DNA from: Chelatococcus sp. YT9
Lineage (GTDB): Bacteria; Pseudomonadota; Alphaproteobacteria; Rhizobiales; Beijerinckiaceae
Assembly: GCF_018398315.1 (NCBI RefSeq)
Contig: NZ_JAHBRW010000001.1
Coordinates: 678,001 to 742,000, forward strand
Length of the DNA: 64,000 nucleotides
Direction: 5' to 3'
In this document: positions 48,696 to 56,530 of the stretch, piece after piece
How the letters are laid out: each line of letters opens with the position of its first letter
Position numbering within the stretch: position 1 is the stretch's first letter
Position numbers and translations under genes: made by a program
Notes under the pieces: model-generated
What the model saw: the letters and a program-made list of their open reading frames with translations, nothing else
What the model was told of the DNA's origin: nothing
Database searches by the model: none

Positions 48696-48861
48696 GACGA
48701 AATTCGTCGCCACCTCCGACGCTATTCGTCGGATGTCATCGTACGAAGTTCGTTCGATGTCGCGGTAGTCTCCTCAGATCTGAGGGCACCTCACCGCGAG
48801 GTACAGTGGAGCATACCCCAACGCATTCCGCCGTCTTTCTAAAGTACGAATTTCGTACTTT
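48696..48861. repeat. Cluster of six short palindromes, several built on ACGAA-N-TTCGT
   Basis: GACGAA-A-TTCGTC (48696-48708); CCGACG-CTATT-CGTCGG (48716-48732); CATCGtACGAAgTTCGTtCGATG with one mismatched pair (48737-48759); CCTCAGATCTGAGG (48772-48785); ACCTC-ACCGC-GAGGT (48788-48802); and AAAGTACGAA-T-TTCGTACTTT (48841-48861). They fill the 262-base gap between the DUF5664 gene and the convergent XRE gene. The last can also serve as a terminator for both. No gene is present. Confidence 0.75.
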
Positions 48862-48866
48862 AGCTT

Positions 48867-49388
48867 TCATGGCTCATCAATGCCGAAATCAAAATCGGGC
48901 GATTCCGTTGGTTGCGGCAGCCCCGTAGGCAATCCCAATTCTGCTAATCGTCGCTCTAGCTGAACTACGTTCTCCGAGATTGTTTCAATTCTGGCCTGCA
49001 CGGTCTGTTCTTCACGGCGCGTGAACTCCATTGATTCTTTGGATAGCCCGCCTTGAGCCAAGAGATTTCGGAACTGATTTAGTCTTTCGGTTTCGAATTC
49101 TAGCAATGATCTGTTCACATACAGTTCTGTGCGCAGAACGGCTCCAGGCGAAGGCTGGAAGAATCGCGCGCCTTCTCCCCCGATACCCGCCTCGGCCCCG
49201 TCCTCGATAAGGACGACCCCATTCTTACGTAAGGCAGCCACCATTGCAGAGAGGTTATTCGGCGACGGCACGCGTCGGCCCTTCTCAAAGTCCCGGACAG
49301 TGCTTTCGCTCAGATTAGCGTGCTTGGCCAAGTCTGACTGAGACCATTCGAGCAGCGCTCGCGCAGCGCGGGACTGGGTAGGCGTCAT
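48867..49388 (-). CDS. XRE-family regulator with coiled-coil tail
   Basis: A 173-residue protein from MTPTQSRAARALLEWSQSDL; longer starts would cross the promoter region. The N-terminal 65 residues are an XRE helix-turn-helix (WSQSDLAKHANLSESTVRDF). The C-terminal part is a charged helix (ETISENVVQLERRLAELGLP) with an acidic end. It is divergent from the RHH gene, and its downstream region carries the palindrome cluster, so it is a candidate for binding those sites. Confidence 0.8.
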   Translation of the reverse strand: MTPTQSRAARALLEWSQSDLAKHANLSESTVRDFEKGRRVPSPNNLSAMVAALRKNGVVLIEDGAEAGIGGEGARFFQPSPGAVLRTELYVNRSLLEFETERLNQFRNLLAQGGLSKESMEFTRREEQTVQARIETISENVVQLERRLAELGLPTGLPQPTESPDFDFGIDEP

Positions 49389-49450
49389 TGCTATCCACCA
49401 GAAATTATCATTTCTCACATACATTTCGCGTGTACCACACACGGAAACCA

Positions 49451-49504
49451 TTGACACCCCGCTTTTATCGTCGGTAAGCTGTTACAGTTAACGAAAAGCG
49501 TTAA
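49451..49504 (+). promoter_or_regulatory. Promoter and palindromic operator ahead of the RHH gene
   Basis: TTGACA (49451-49456), an 18-base spacer and TAAGCT form a promoter-like pair. TTAACG-AAAAG-CGTTAA (49488-49504) overlaps the expected start of transcription and precedes the GGGAG ribosome site. It lies between divergent regulator genes, so both may be controlled here. Confidence 0.55.
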
Positions 49505-49515
49505 TGGGAGACTAA

Positions 49516-49713
49516 ATGCGACCAACAAAGACGCCTAGTACGCCAAAAAGCGGTGTGCCGGTAGTGCGAATCGGTACCCCCTTCACTGCAGAGGAGGTCG
49601 AGCAAATTGACGACGTGCGCTTCCACCTCCGGCACGAGAGCCGCACTGAGACTATCCGTTGGCTTCTGATGAAGGGCCTGGAGGCAAGCAAGAATGCAGA
49701 AAAGGCATCCTGA
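49516..49713 (+). CDS. Small ribbon-helix-helix-like protein, 65 residues
   Basis: MRPTKTPSTPKSGVPVVRIG, then FTAEEVEQIDDVRFHLRHES and RTETIRWLLMKGLEASK, which fits an RHH (CopG/Arc-like) DNA-binding fold. It has a good ribosome site (GGGAGAC). Divergent from the XRE gene, it probably regulates the right-arm lysogeny genes. The 111 bases after it have no gene. Confidence 0.65.
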   Translation: MRPTKTPSTPKSGVPVVRIGTPFTAEEVEQIDDVRFHLRHESRTETIRWLLMKGLEASKNAEKAS

Positions 49714-49824
49714 AACGAGCACGGCGACGAAGCTGAAGGGCCTAGGAACCCGCTTCGCCGCCGTTGAAACCCGACCGGCGCGTCAACGCCTGTCAGACGC
49801 CACCCAAGAGGTAGGAGCCTCTGA

Positions 49825-50613
49825 ATGAACGACTATACAAATAGCAATTTTCCCGAATCGACGAAAGCACAGACTTTGCCGCCAGGCTTGCCGGCTGTGC
49901 AGATCGATAAAGGTTACGGCACCGACGCAACTATGCCGAGCCCCGAGATCGCGACACTCACAGGCAAACGCCATCACCATGTCATGCGCGACATCAAGAC
50001 CATGCTTGAGGCACTGGATCTGCCAGCCACCAATTTTGGGGGCTACTATATCGGGGAGAACGGGAAGGAGCTCCCCTGCTTCCACCTCCCCCGCGATCTT
50101 ACAATGACGCTGGTCACGGGCTACAGCATCCCGTTGCGCAAGAAGGTGATCGATCGGCTCGACGAAATCGAGGGAGCCCTTCGCAATCGCCCCGTGCTGG
50201 ACTTCTCAGATCCGAAGGTGCTTCTCGGGGTGCTCAATCACCTTCAATGCCAGATCGAGGCAAAGGACGTTGTCATCGCCGATCAGAGCCAGCGGCTGAC
50301 CAAGCTCGATCGGATCGAAGGTGCGGTCGACAATCTCGTGATCACCGACGCTGCGAAGGTCCTCAAGGTGAAGCCCAAGTTTCTCCGGACATTCCTGCAG
50401 GAAAACCGGTGGATCTATAAGCGTCCGAAGTCTCGGCACTGGCTGGCCTACCAAGCCCTCATGCCGAAGTACCTCGACCATCGCGATCATACGTTCAAGG
50501 ACGACGACGGGGACGTGCACTTCTCCACGTATGCCGTCGTTACCCCAGCCGGCATGGTCAAGTTGGCGGCGATGCTCGACGAGCATTTCGCTGAGAAAGG
50601 TGAGGTGCGGTGA
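49825..50613 (+). CDS. Rha/KilAC-type phage antirepressor
   Basis: A 262-residue protein. The N-terminal half is Rha-like (SPEIATLTGKRHHHVMRDIK, then LPRDLTMTLVTGYSIPLRKK). The C-terminal half is a KilAC/antirepressor domain (NLVITDAAKVLKVKPKFLRT, WIYKRPKSRHWLAYQALMPK, VTPAGMVKLAAML). Antirepressors free phage operators by binding the CI-type repressor. The phage repressor here lacks an obvious self-cleavage bond, so this may be the main route to induction. Confidence 0.88.
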   Translation: MNDYTNSNFPESTKAQTLPPGLPAVQIDKGYGTDATMPSPEIATLTGKRHHHVMRDIKTMLEALDLPATNFGGYYIGENGKELPCFHLPRDLTMTLVTGYSIPLRKKVIDRLDEIEGALRNRPVLDFSDPKVLLGVLNHLQCQIEAKDVVIADQSQRLTKLDRIEGAVDNLVITDAAKVLKVKPKFLRTFLQENRWIYKRPKSRHWLAYQALMPKYLDHRDHTFKDDDGDVHFSTYAVVTPAGMVKLAAMLDEHFAEKGEVR

Positions 50614-50924
50614 TGGGCGCGCATACAGATGAAATTTCCCAGATCGCACTGCTGATCGAGATCGCCAGGCGCGCTATCGATGTGGAGTGGTACGAAGACG
50701 AGCGGAGGCAATGCCAGTCCGATCTGCGTCAGGCCTTCCAGGAATGGAAAGACGCGCGCCGCATCGACCATGTGGAGCGGGACACCCCGAATTGGGATGC
50801 GCTCATGGAGGCCACTGCCGAGCCGTTCGCCGAGCTAGAGCGGGCCAAGCGCCACGCTCGTAACGCCAAGAAGCGGCTCACCACGGCAATCCGGCGGATG
50901 AACACCACGGGAGGCCGGGCTTGA
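50613..50924 (+). CDS. Hypothetical phage protein, 103 residues
   Basis: MGAHTDEISQIALLIEIARR, coupled to the antirepressor by TGATG. Mostly charged helix (DERRQCQSDLRQAFQEWKDA, ELERAKRHARNAKKRLTTAI). Family unknown. One of three short, overlapping genes that end the prophage. Confidence 0.6.
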   Translation: MGAHTDEISQIALLIEIARRAIDVEWYEDERRQCQSDLRQAFQEWKDARRIDHVERDTPNWDALMEATAEPFAELERAKRHARNAKKRLTTAIRRMNTTGGRA

Positions 50925-51166
50925 GCAACATTCGCCAGGAGGTCATGGCCACCCTCATCAACTTCATGAGGGAGGCTCGAGCCCAAGGTCTAGATGACTG
51001 GAAGGCGGCTGAGCAGCGTTTCCCCGGAACGCCTGCCGAGGTCATCGCCGAAGCATGGGGAGCCGTGAACGACGAGGAGGTCTCGCGGTGGTGGGCATCT
51101 GTCGAGCGCACCATTGAGGGCGAGGTGGTCCGGAACGCCATCGTCAAAGCTGGGAGCGCTGCCTGA
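50921..51166 (+). CDS. Hypothetical phage protein, 81 residues (TTG start)
   Basis: The TTG overlaps the previous stop (TTGA): MSNIRQEVMATLINFMREAR. Contains RFPGTPAEVIAEAWGAVNDE. Family unknown; helical and acidic. Its stop overlaps the next ATG. Confidence 0.6.
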   Translation: MSNIRQEVMATLINFMREARAQGLDDWKAAEQRFPGTPAEVIAEAWGAVNDEEVSRWWASVERTIEGEVVRNAIVKAGSAA

Positions 51167-51393
51167 TGGAGACGACCAACCGTTCCCTTGCCGGCGCCGT
51201 GAGCGACATGGAGGGCAGCGTTAAAGGCTGTGAGGAGATGACGCAGGCCGTGATCATGATGCTGGACCGCGGCCTCACCAAGGGCATGACGCCGGGCGAT
51301 TGCCGGGCTGTCGATCGGGCCTTGCACCACCTTCTGGACTACGCCATCGAAGCGCGAATCGGATGGCAGCGCGCCTCGCAAATCGGATCCTGA
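51166..51393 (+). CDS. Hypothetical phage protein, 75 residues (last prophage gene)
   Basis: METTNRSLAGAVSDMEGSVK, then GDCRAVDRALHHLLDYAIEA. Helical, no recognised family. Coupled to the gene upstream and followed 31 bases later by a strong terminator. Confidence 0.6.
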   Translation: METTNRSLAGAVSDMEGSVKGCEEMTQAVIMMLDRGLTKGMTPGDCRAVDRALHHLLDYAIEARIGWQRASQIGS

Positions 51394-51424
51394 GATCAGG
51401 TTTCCGATCCCAGCACATAAAGAG

Positions 51425-51449
51425 AAGGCGCCCTTGCGGCGCCTTTTTT
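51425..51449 (+). terminator. Strong terminator at the right end of the prophage
   Basis: AAGGCGCC and GGCGCCTT arms with a 5-base loop, followed by TTTTTT overlapping the arm end. It closes the phage transcript. The region 51450-51940 contains no convincing gene. Confidence 0.85.
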
Positions 51450-51556
51450 GTGCTCACCCATCTCTCCGGGTGGGCTGCCGAATGCGAGGCGTCACAAGGA
51501 CTTGGCTATGATAGTTCTCCGGATGTTCCACAAGCGGGGAGGATGTTCAAGTCGAG

Positions 51557-51568
51557 CCTCCGCTACCA
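51557..51568 (+). other. Candidate right attachment core CCTCCGCTACCA
   Basis: This 12-mer also occurs on the same strand at 9240-9251, near the 3' end of the serine recombinase gene. It sits in the gene-free stretch just past the last prophage gene. Recombination between them would release about 42.3 kb, a normal siphophage size. The preceding bases TTCAAGT resemble a tRNA T loop, but no complete tRNA is present. Confidence 0.35.
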
Positions 51569-51940
51569 AAAATCTCAAAGGCACCAATACGCTAGACAAG
51601 TCGGCCGAGAGCACTGAGGCTCAATCGGTTTCTGGACACTTGTCCAGGCAGGGTTTGCGTCCAAGCTTCCTCATAGCCTCACACGCCCTGTCGAGCGTTC
51701 GCGGGACCCGTCCGCTCCCGCCCGGTGGCCGTGACTATCGCCAAGAAGGCCGCCCTTCGGACTTCAGTCGCATGCAGCCACCCTCGGCAGGTGGGCGCGC
51801 GCGGCCGGCGCGGAAGTTATCCGCGACCGAGGTGCGGCGGCGCCCTCCAAGGATCGCGGCCTGCACCAGCACTCGCGCTTGGGGAAAGGCTCGCCTTTGG
51901 TCGTGGTCGCCCGGACTGTGCCTCGGGCAATAGCGCGGCC

Positions 51941-52654
51941 TTAAGCGGGTAGGACGACCACCTTGGTCTTGACCGGTGTGCGGTTATAGAGGTGTATCAT
52001 GTCCTGGCTGAGGAGGCCTACACAGCCACTCGTGATGCCGGAGCCGATCGATTCGGGGTCGCTGGAGGCGTAGATCGTGTAAAGCGTGTAGGCGCCGTTC
52101 TGATAAAGATAAAGAGTACGGGCGCCGAGCGGATTATCGAGGCCACCGGGCATGCCGCGGGCGTATTTGGCCGCCTCGGGCTGGCGCTTGATCATCTCCT
52201 TTGGTGGCGTCCAGGTCGCCCATTCACCTTTGCGCCCGACATAAGCTTCACCGCTCCACCGGAACCCGTCGCGCCCGACATTCGCCCCATAGCGGGTTGC
52301 GTTGCCGTCTTCCTCGATGCGGTACACGTAATAGTTGCTGGGATCGACGATGATCGTACCGGGCGCTTCCTTGGTCTCGTAGCGAACGGTCCGGCGATAA
52401 TATTTCGGGTCGACCTTCCTGACATCCGCCGCCGGGATCGGGAACTTCTCCTCAGGCACGGGGCCGTAGACCTTCTGCGCCTCCGCGAGGCTCATGCTGC
52501 CGTCGGACGTCACGCAACCGCCCAGCCCGAGCGCACCGAGACCCACGGCCGAGCCGCACAGAAACGACCGGCGGTTGAGAACCCCCGATCGAAGCCCAGG
52601 CGAGGCCGTTTCGTCGATCTTTCCAGCAGAGGGATGCCCACCGTCTGTGATCAT
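51941..52654 (-). CDS. L,D-transpeptidase-like exported protein
   Basis: A 237-residue protein with a twin-arginine-type signal (NRRSFLCGSAVGLGALGLGG) that also has a possible lipobox Cys (GGC). The YkuD-type domain has EAPGTIIVDPSNYYVYRI, YVGRKGEWATWTPPKEMI and the catalytic-site region SIGSGITSGCVGLLSQDMIH, with Cys in SGC. It would cross-link peptidoglycan or attach lipoproteins in the periplasm. The usual His-Gly before the Cys is replaced (YTIYASSDPES), and the Arg after GCV is Gly, so activity is uncertain. First clear chromosomal gene right of the prophage. Confidence 0.8.
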   Translation of the reverse strand: MITDGGHPSAGKIDETASPGLRSGVLNRRSFLCGSAVGLGALGLGGCVTSDGSMSLAEAQKVYGPVPEEKFPIPAADVRKVDPKYYRRTVRYETKEAPGTIIVDPSNYYVYRIEEDGNATRYGANVGRDGFRWSGEAYVGRKGEWATWTPPKEMIKRQPEAAKYARGMPGGLDNPLGARTLYLYQNGAYTLYTIYASSDPESIGSGITSGCVGLLSQDMIHLYNRTPVKTKVVVLPA

Positions 52655-53106
52655 GATTCACCAGTCCCATATCCGATTGCACGACGAGACAATACGCCGA
52701 CATAAACTGTTAAACATATTTGCGGCGCAGAGATTGCTCTCCCACGGACCAATTGGCAAGTCCAGGGTTGCGTCGCGCGGACCGCCATAGCCGCACTGCG
52801 CCATTACGGCAGGTGGCGCTTGAAGACGCCGCGCTTCCCCAATTCCGGCACCAATCCCCCTCCGCGAACAATCAGATGCCCAGAACGTGCGGACACACAG
52901 CGCGATAAGCTCTCAATGCAGGGACGCAGCTGTTTCAAAAAATCATATTAACTTGCCATGAAATCGTGAATCGCTCTTGACAATACCGAAGTACCGCTGG
53001 CCACAGCCGCGATGGAGTGGTATTTATCATTACCCGCCACAAAGATGGCCGGCGGGAATATCTAAATTCCAAATCTAAACTCAGAGCCAATCTTGGGGGG
53101 GCATCA

Positions 53107-55098
53107 GTGGCGACCAAAACATATAATATCGGCACCAACGGCTATAGCATCATAGCCGGAAATCTATCGCAACAGAATAATCTCGTCATCAAAGGAAATG
53201 GCAGCAACGCTAAGGTCGTCATTGAATCGACGAACATATTCGGCTTCAATATTCCAACGACCTTGAACGGGTCTGTCAACGGACAATCCAAATTCATCGC
53301 GACGCTGATTAATGATGGCGTCTCATTCGCTGGAACATCCGGCAACGAGAGTTTTGACGCGGCGAAATATCTCGGTGATGTCCGCTTCAACGGCGGCGCC
53401 GGAACCAACAAGCTTATCGGCGCGTCCGGCAATAACGTTTTTACCCATGACTACAACAATTCCGGCGTTGACTCTATTGTCGGCGGCGTCAACAAGACAG
53501 TTAACTGGAGCCTACTGTGGTGGAACTATAGCAAGACACATGTTGCCTCGAACGAGCTGGTGATCAACGGCACGTCGGCAGCTGACGTCTTCAACTTTTC
53601 CGGTAGCAACACCGCGTTTAAGGTATTTAAAGATAATACCAACAACCACGTCATCGACGCGAGCCAGTTCAACAATGGACACGTCAAGGTCAATGGCGGC
53701 GCTGGCGGTGACCAGGTCGATCTACGCATGTTCACGGGCGTCCTGACGTTCAACGGCGATACTGGCAACGACACACTGGTCTACAGGGACGGCTACAGTG
53801 GCATAGGGTCCACTTATAATGGCGGTGCGGATCGCGATGGCCTCGCGGTCGATGCCAAGACCTCGGGCAGCACCCTGATTTTATCGGACTCCGCCCTGAC
53901 CAACGGCAGCTCGACCCTGCTTCACCTGTCGAGCGTCGAAGATTTCAACTTCGTCGGCGCGGCCGGCGATGACGACGTCGATGCCAGCCAGTTCAGCGGA
54001 CGTGTCATCTTCCGCGGCCGCGGCGGTGAGAACGAGCTTCACGCCGGCAAGGGGGACAACGACGCTATTCACGAGCTGTCCTACGGCGGTCACGATACTC
54101 TGTTCGGCAACACGGTGAGCGGTCAGACTTCTCTGGAAATCGTCGGCGATGGACAGGCCAACATCCTGGCGTTCGCAGGCGATGCCAACACCTTCAAGGT
54201 CACGCACAATTCGTCGGAAGTCATCGACGCCACCGACATCAACGGCATCAAGACCGTCAATGCCAATGCTGGCGCCGACGCGCTCGATATCGCGGACTAC
54301 AAGGGCAAAGTGGCCTTCAACGGCGGTGCCGGCGATGATCTGCTCACTGTGCGTGATAAGACAAGTGGCGCCGGCACCACGTATGACGGCGGAGCCGACA
54401 CTGACACGCTGAAGCTTGTGGCGGCAATCGGCGGCAGCACCATTACCGTGAATACGACCAAACTGGTCGATTCCAATGGCGCCGATCTGGTTACCTTTCA
54501 GAATATCGAGCGCTTCGTGTTCGATGGTAAACTGGGTGACGACACCGCTGACGCCTCCACCTTCACGGGCTTCAGTGAGCTGAGCGGCGGCTGGGGGAAT
54601 GACACGCTGAGGGCAGGCAGCGGCGGCAGCGCACTAACCGGCGGCTTCGGTGGCGATGATATCCATCTCGGCAGTGGCGTTGATGAAGTCTACTATACGG
54701 GAGATATCTTCCAGTCGATCTTCCTGGCCATGGACAATGTCACCGGCTTCGACACGACAACTGATAAACTCCTATTCAATACCGGCAACGCGATCCAGGC
54801 TGACGGAGCGGTGAAGATTCTCGGAGCGACCATCGGGGCCTTCGACGACGGCATCCTTCAGTTCGGCACCAACTCCATAGGAAACGCCGCTAGAACGACC
54901 TTCAACAATCTGTCTCTCTTCGCCGCCGCTGAGTTCGTGGCCGGCTATGCCGCCGACGATTCGGTCGTCGGCTTCCAGCACAAAGGCGAGTGGTACGTCG
55001 CTGAGTTCGGCGACGGCCTGATCATCGACAACATCATTCATCTGGCTGGCGTCAATCTCACCGGCACCAATCTCGCCGGCTATGTGAGCTTCGCCTAG
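53107..55098 (+). CDS. RTX-like Ca-binding secreted protein
   Basis: A 663-residue protein. I chose the GTG at 53107 (VATKTYNIGTNGYSIIAGN) because of a GGGGGG site upstream; a GTG at 53017 would add 30 residues. The body repeats VRFNGGAGTN, VKVNGGAGGDQVD, LTFNGDTGNDTL, VAFNGGAGDDLL and LSGGWGNDTLRAGSG, degenerate forms of the GGxGxDxLx nonapeptide. The C-terminus has the hydrophobic, acidic look of type I secretion substrates. No ABC exporter is nearby. It may be a surface or adhesion protein. About 400 bases upstream are gene-free. Confidence 0.75.
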   Translation: MATKTYNIGTNGYSIIAGNLSQQNNLVIKGNGSNAKVVIESTNIFGFNIPTTLNGSVNGQSKFIATLINDGVSFAGTSGNESFDAAKYLGDVRFNGGAGTNKLIGASGNNVFTHDYNNSGVDSIVGGVNKTVNWSLLWWNYSKTHVASNELVINGTSAADVFNFSGSNTAFKVFKDNTNNHVIDASQFNNGHVKVNGGAGGDQVDLRMFTGVLTFNGDTGNDTLVYRDGYSGIGSTYNGGADRDGLAVDAKTSGSTLILSDSALTNGSSTLLHLSSVEDFNFVGAAGDDDVDASQFSGRVIFRGRGGENELHAGKGDNDAIHELSYGGHDTLFGNTVSGQTSLEIVGDGQANILAFAGDANTFKVTHNSSEVIDATDINGIKTVNANAGADALDIADYKGKVAFNGGAGDDLLTVRDKTSGAGTTYDGGADTDTLKLVAAIGGSTITVNTTKLVDSNGADLVTFQNIERFVFDGKLGDDTADASTFTGFSELSGGWGNDTLRAGSGGSALTGGFGGDDIHLGSGVDEVYYTGDIFQSIFLAMDNVTGFDTTTDKLLFNTGNAIQADGAVKILGATIGAFDDGILQFGTNSIGNAARTTFNNLSLFAAAEFVAGYAADDSVVGFQHKGEWYVAEFGDGLIIDNIIHLAGVNLTGTNLAGYVSFA

Positions 55099-55248
55099 AG
55101 TCAGTCCGACGTTGGCTCGAAACATCTCTTTCCAGCCAGCGCCGTGCCCTCGTCACTGGCGATATGCCGATCCTGAAAACTCGGAAACGTGCCCTCGAAG
55201 CGCGTTTATTCTTGCGCTGGCCTCAAAGCAGATCGACAGGACAGCGCT

Positions 55249-56136
55249 TCAACCCCCCTCGAAATGGCGGCGCAGGAAAGAGCCGACTTGCTCGATGGCG
55301 CGCGCGCCGTCGTCGAGGCGGGCGGACCAGAGCGGCCAAGCGTGGATCATCTCCGGCCAGATCTCCAGCGTCGCCCGCACATCGGCTCCGCCGAGCGCCC
55401 GGCTAATACCAACGGCATCATCGAGAAGCGTTTCACTGGAGCCCACCTGCACCAACGTCGGCGGCAGGCCTCGCAAGTCCGCATGGAGCGGCGAAACCAG
55501 CGGATTCCGCGGATCAGTGCCGGCAAGGTATGCGGATGCCAGGCCCTGAAGATAGTCCCGCTGGATCAGCGGATCGACCGAGGCCTTCGTGGCAAGGCTT
55601 TCACCTGTCATCTCGAGGTCGACCCAAGGAGAGGCCAGCCAGGCGCAGGCGGGCAATGCCTCGCCAGCTGCTCGCAAACTGAGAAGGCAGGCGAGCGTCA
55701 GGCCGCCACCCGCGCTGTCTCCGCCAATGGCGATGGCCCCTGCGTCATGGCCTTGGGACCGCAGGAAGCGGTAGGCGGCGAGTGCGTCCTCGAGGCCTGC
55801 CGGGAAAGGATGTTCCGGCGCCAGCCGGTAGCCGACCGCTAGCGTGCGCACGCCCGCTGCGCGGCCGACGCCGGTAACCATCGTGCGGTGGCTCTTGATC
55901 GACCCAGAGCAATAGCCCCCGCCGTGCAGGAACATGAGAACGCGGCTCGGGTCGCTACCTTCCGCCAAGGACCATTCGGCGGGAATCGTGCCAATCGTCA
56001 CCGGCTCCAGGGTGATATCGGTCCTCACGGGATCGATGGCACAGACTTCATCCATCCGCGCGCGGCGCTCAGCCCACGTGGTCGGCCGTGGCTTCGACCG
56101 GAAAATTTCCTCCAGCGCTTCAATCTGCTTGTTCAC
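55249..56136 (-). CDS. Alpha/beta hydrolase, hormone-sensitive lipase family esterase
   Basis: A 295-residue protein from a GTG with a strong AGGAGG 5 bases upstream. The HSL signature HGGGY forms the oxyanion hole. The nucleophile is in GGDSAGGG, the acid probably in SETLLDDA and the His in MIHAWPLW. The N-terminal cap has RARMDEVCAIDPVRTDITLE. It hydrolyses short acyl esters. It is convergent with the RTX-like gene and divergent from the arylsulfatase. Confidence 0.88.
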   Translation of the reverse strand: MNKQIEALEEIFRSKPRPTTWAERRARMDEVCAIDPVRTDITLEPVTIGTIPAEWSLAEGSDPSRVLMFLHGGGYCSGSIKSHRTMVTGVGRAAGVRTLAVGYRLAPEHPFPAGLEDALAAYRFLRSQGHDAGAIAIGGDSAGGGLTLACLLSLRAAGEALPACAWLASPWVDLEMTGESLATKASVDPLIQRDYLQGLASAYLAGTDPRNPLVSPLHADLRGLPPTLVQVGSSETLLDDAVGISRALGGADVRATLEIWPEMIHAWPLWSARLDDGARAIEQVGSFLRRHFEGG

Positions 56137-56530
56137 AGCTCCTCCTGCCCAGGGAGCTCCAGTAGCTACCTCTAAATATCCGATCCTTGCAGACGATTGT
56201 ATGCTTGCGAAGAAATCACCCCACCTGCGCTGCAAACTATCGATGAAACAGGTAGTTTTACAACCTGATCATGCGCTTATGCCGTAATTTTTATTCAACC
56301 AATCCGGTTCAGCTAATTTCAGCCAGGAAGCTCCCGACGGCGAACTAGCCGCAACCAAACTCTGCTCGACTCCCGATTTTTCGTGAGGCAAGCTTATGGT
56401 CGCCTAAGTTCCCCTAGCCGCGACAGGCTGCATTACTCTGAACTGCGGAAAATACACGTACTCACTGCATCGAGCCAAGAACCAGGCTCACGTTTACACG
56501 TAGTGACTTTCGACAGTGGAGGAATGGCGT

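Noticed and set aside
51546-51568. A complete tRNA gene at the right border
   Set aside because: The 5' acceptor, D and anticodon arms are missing and the T stem does not pair well.
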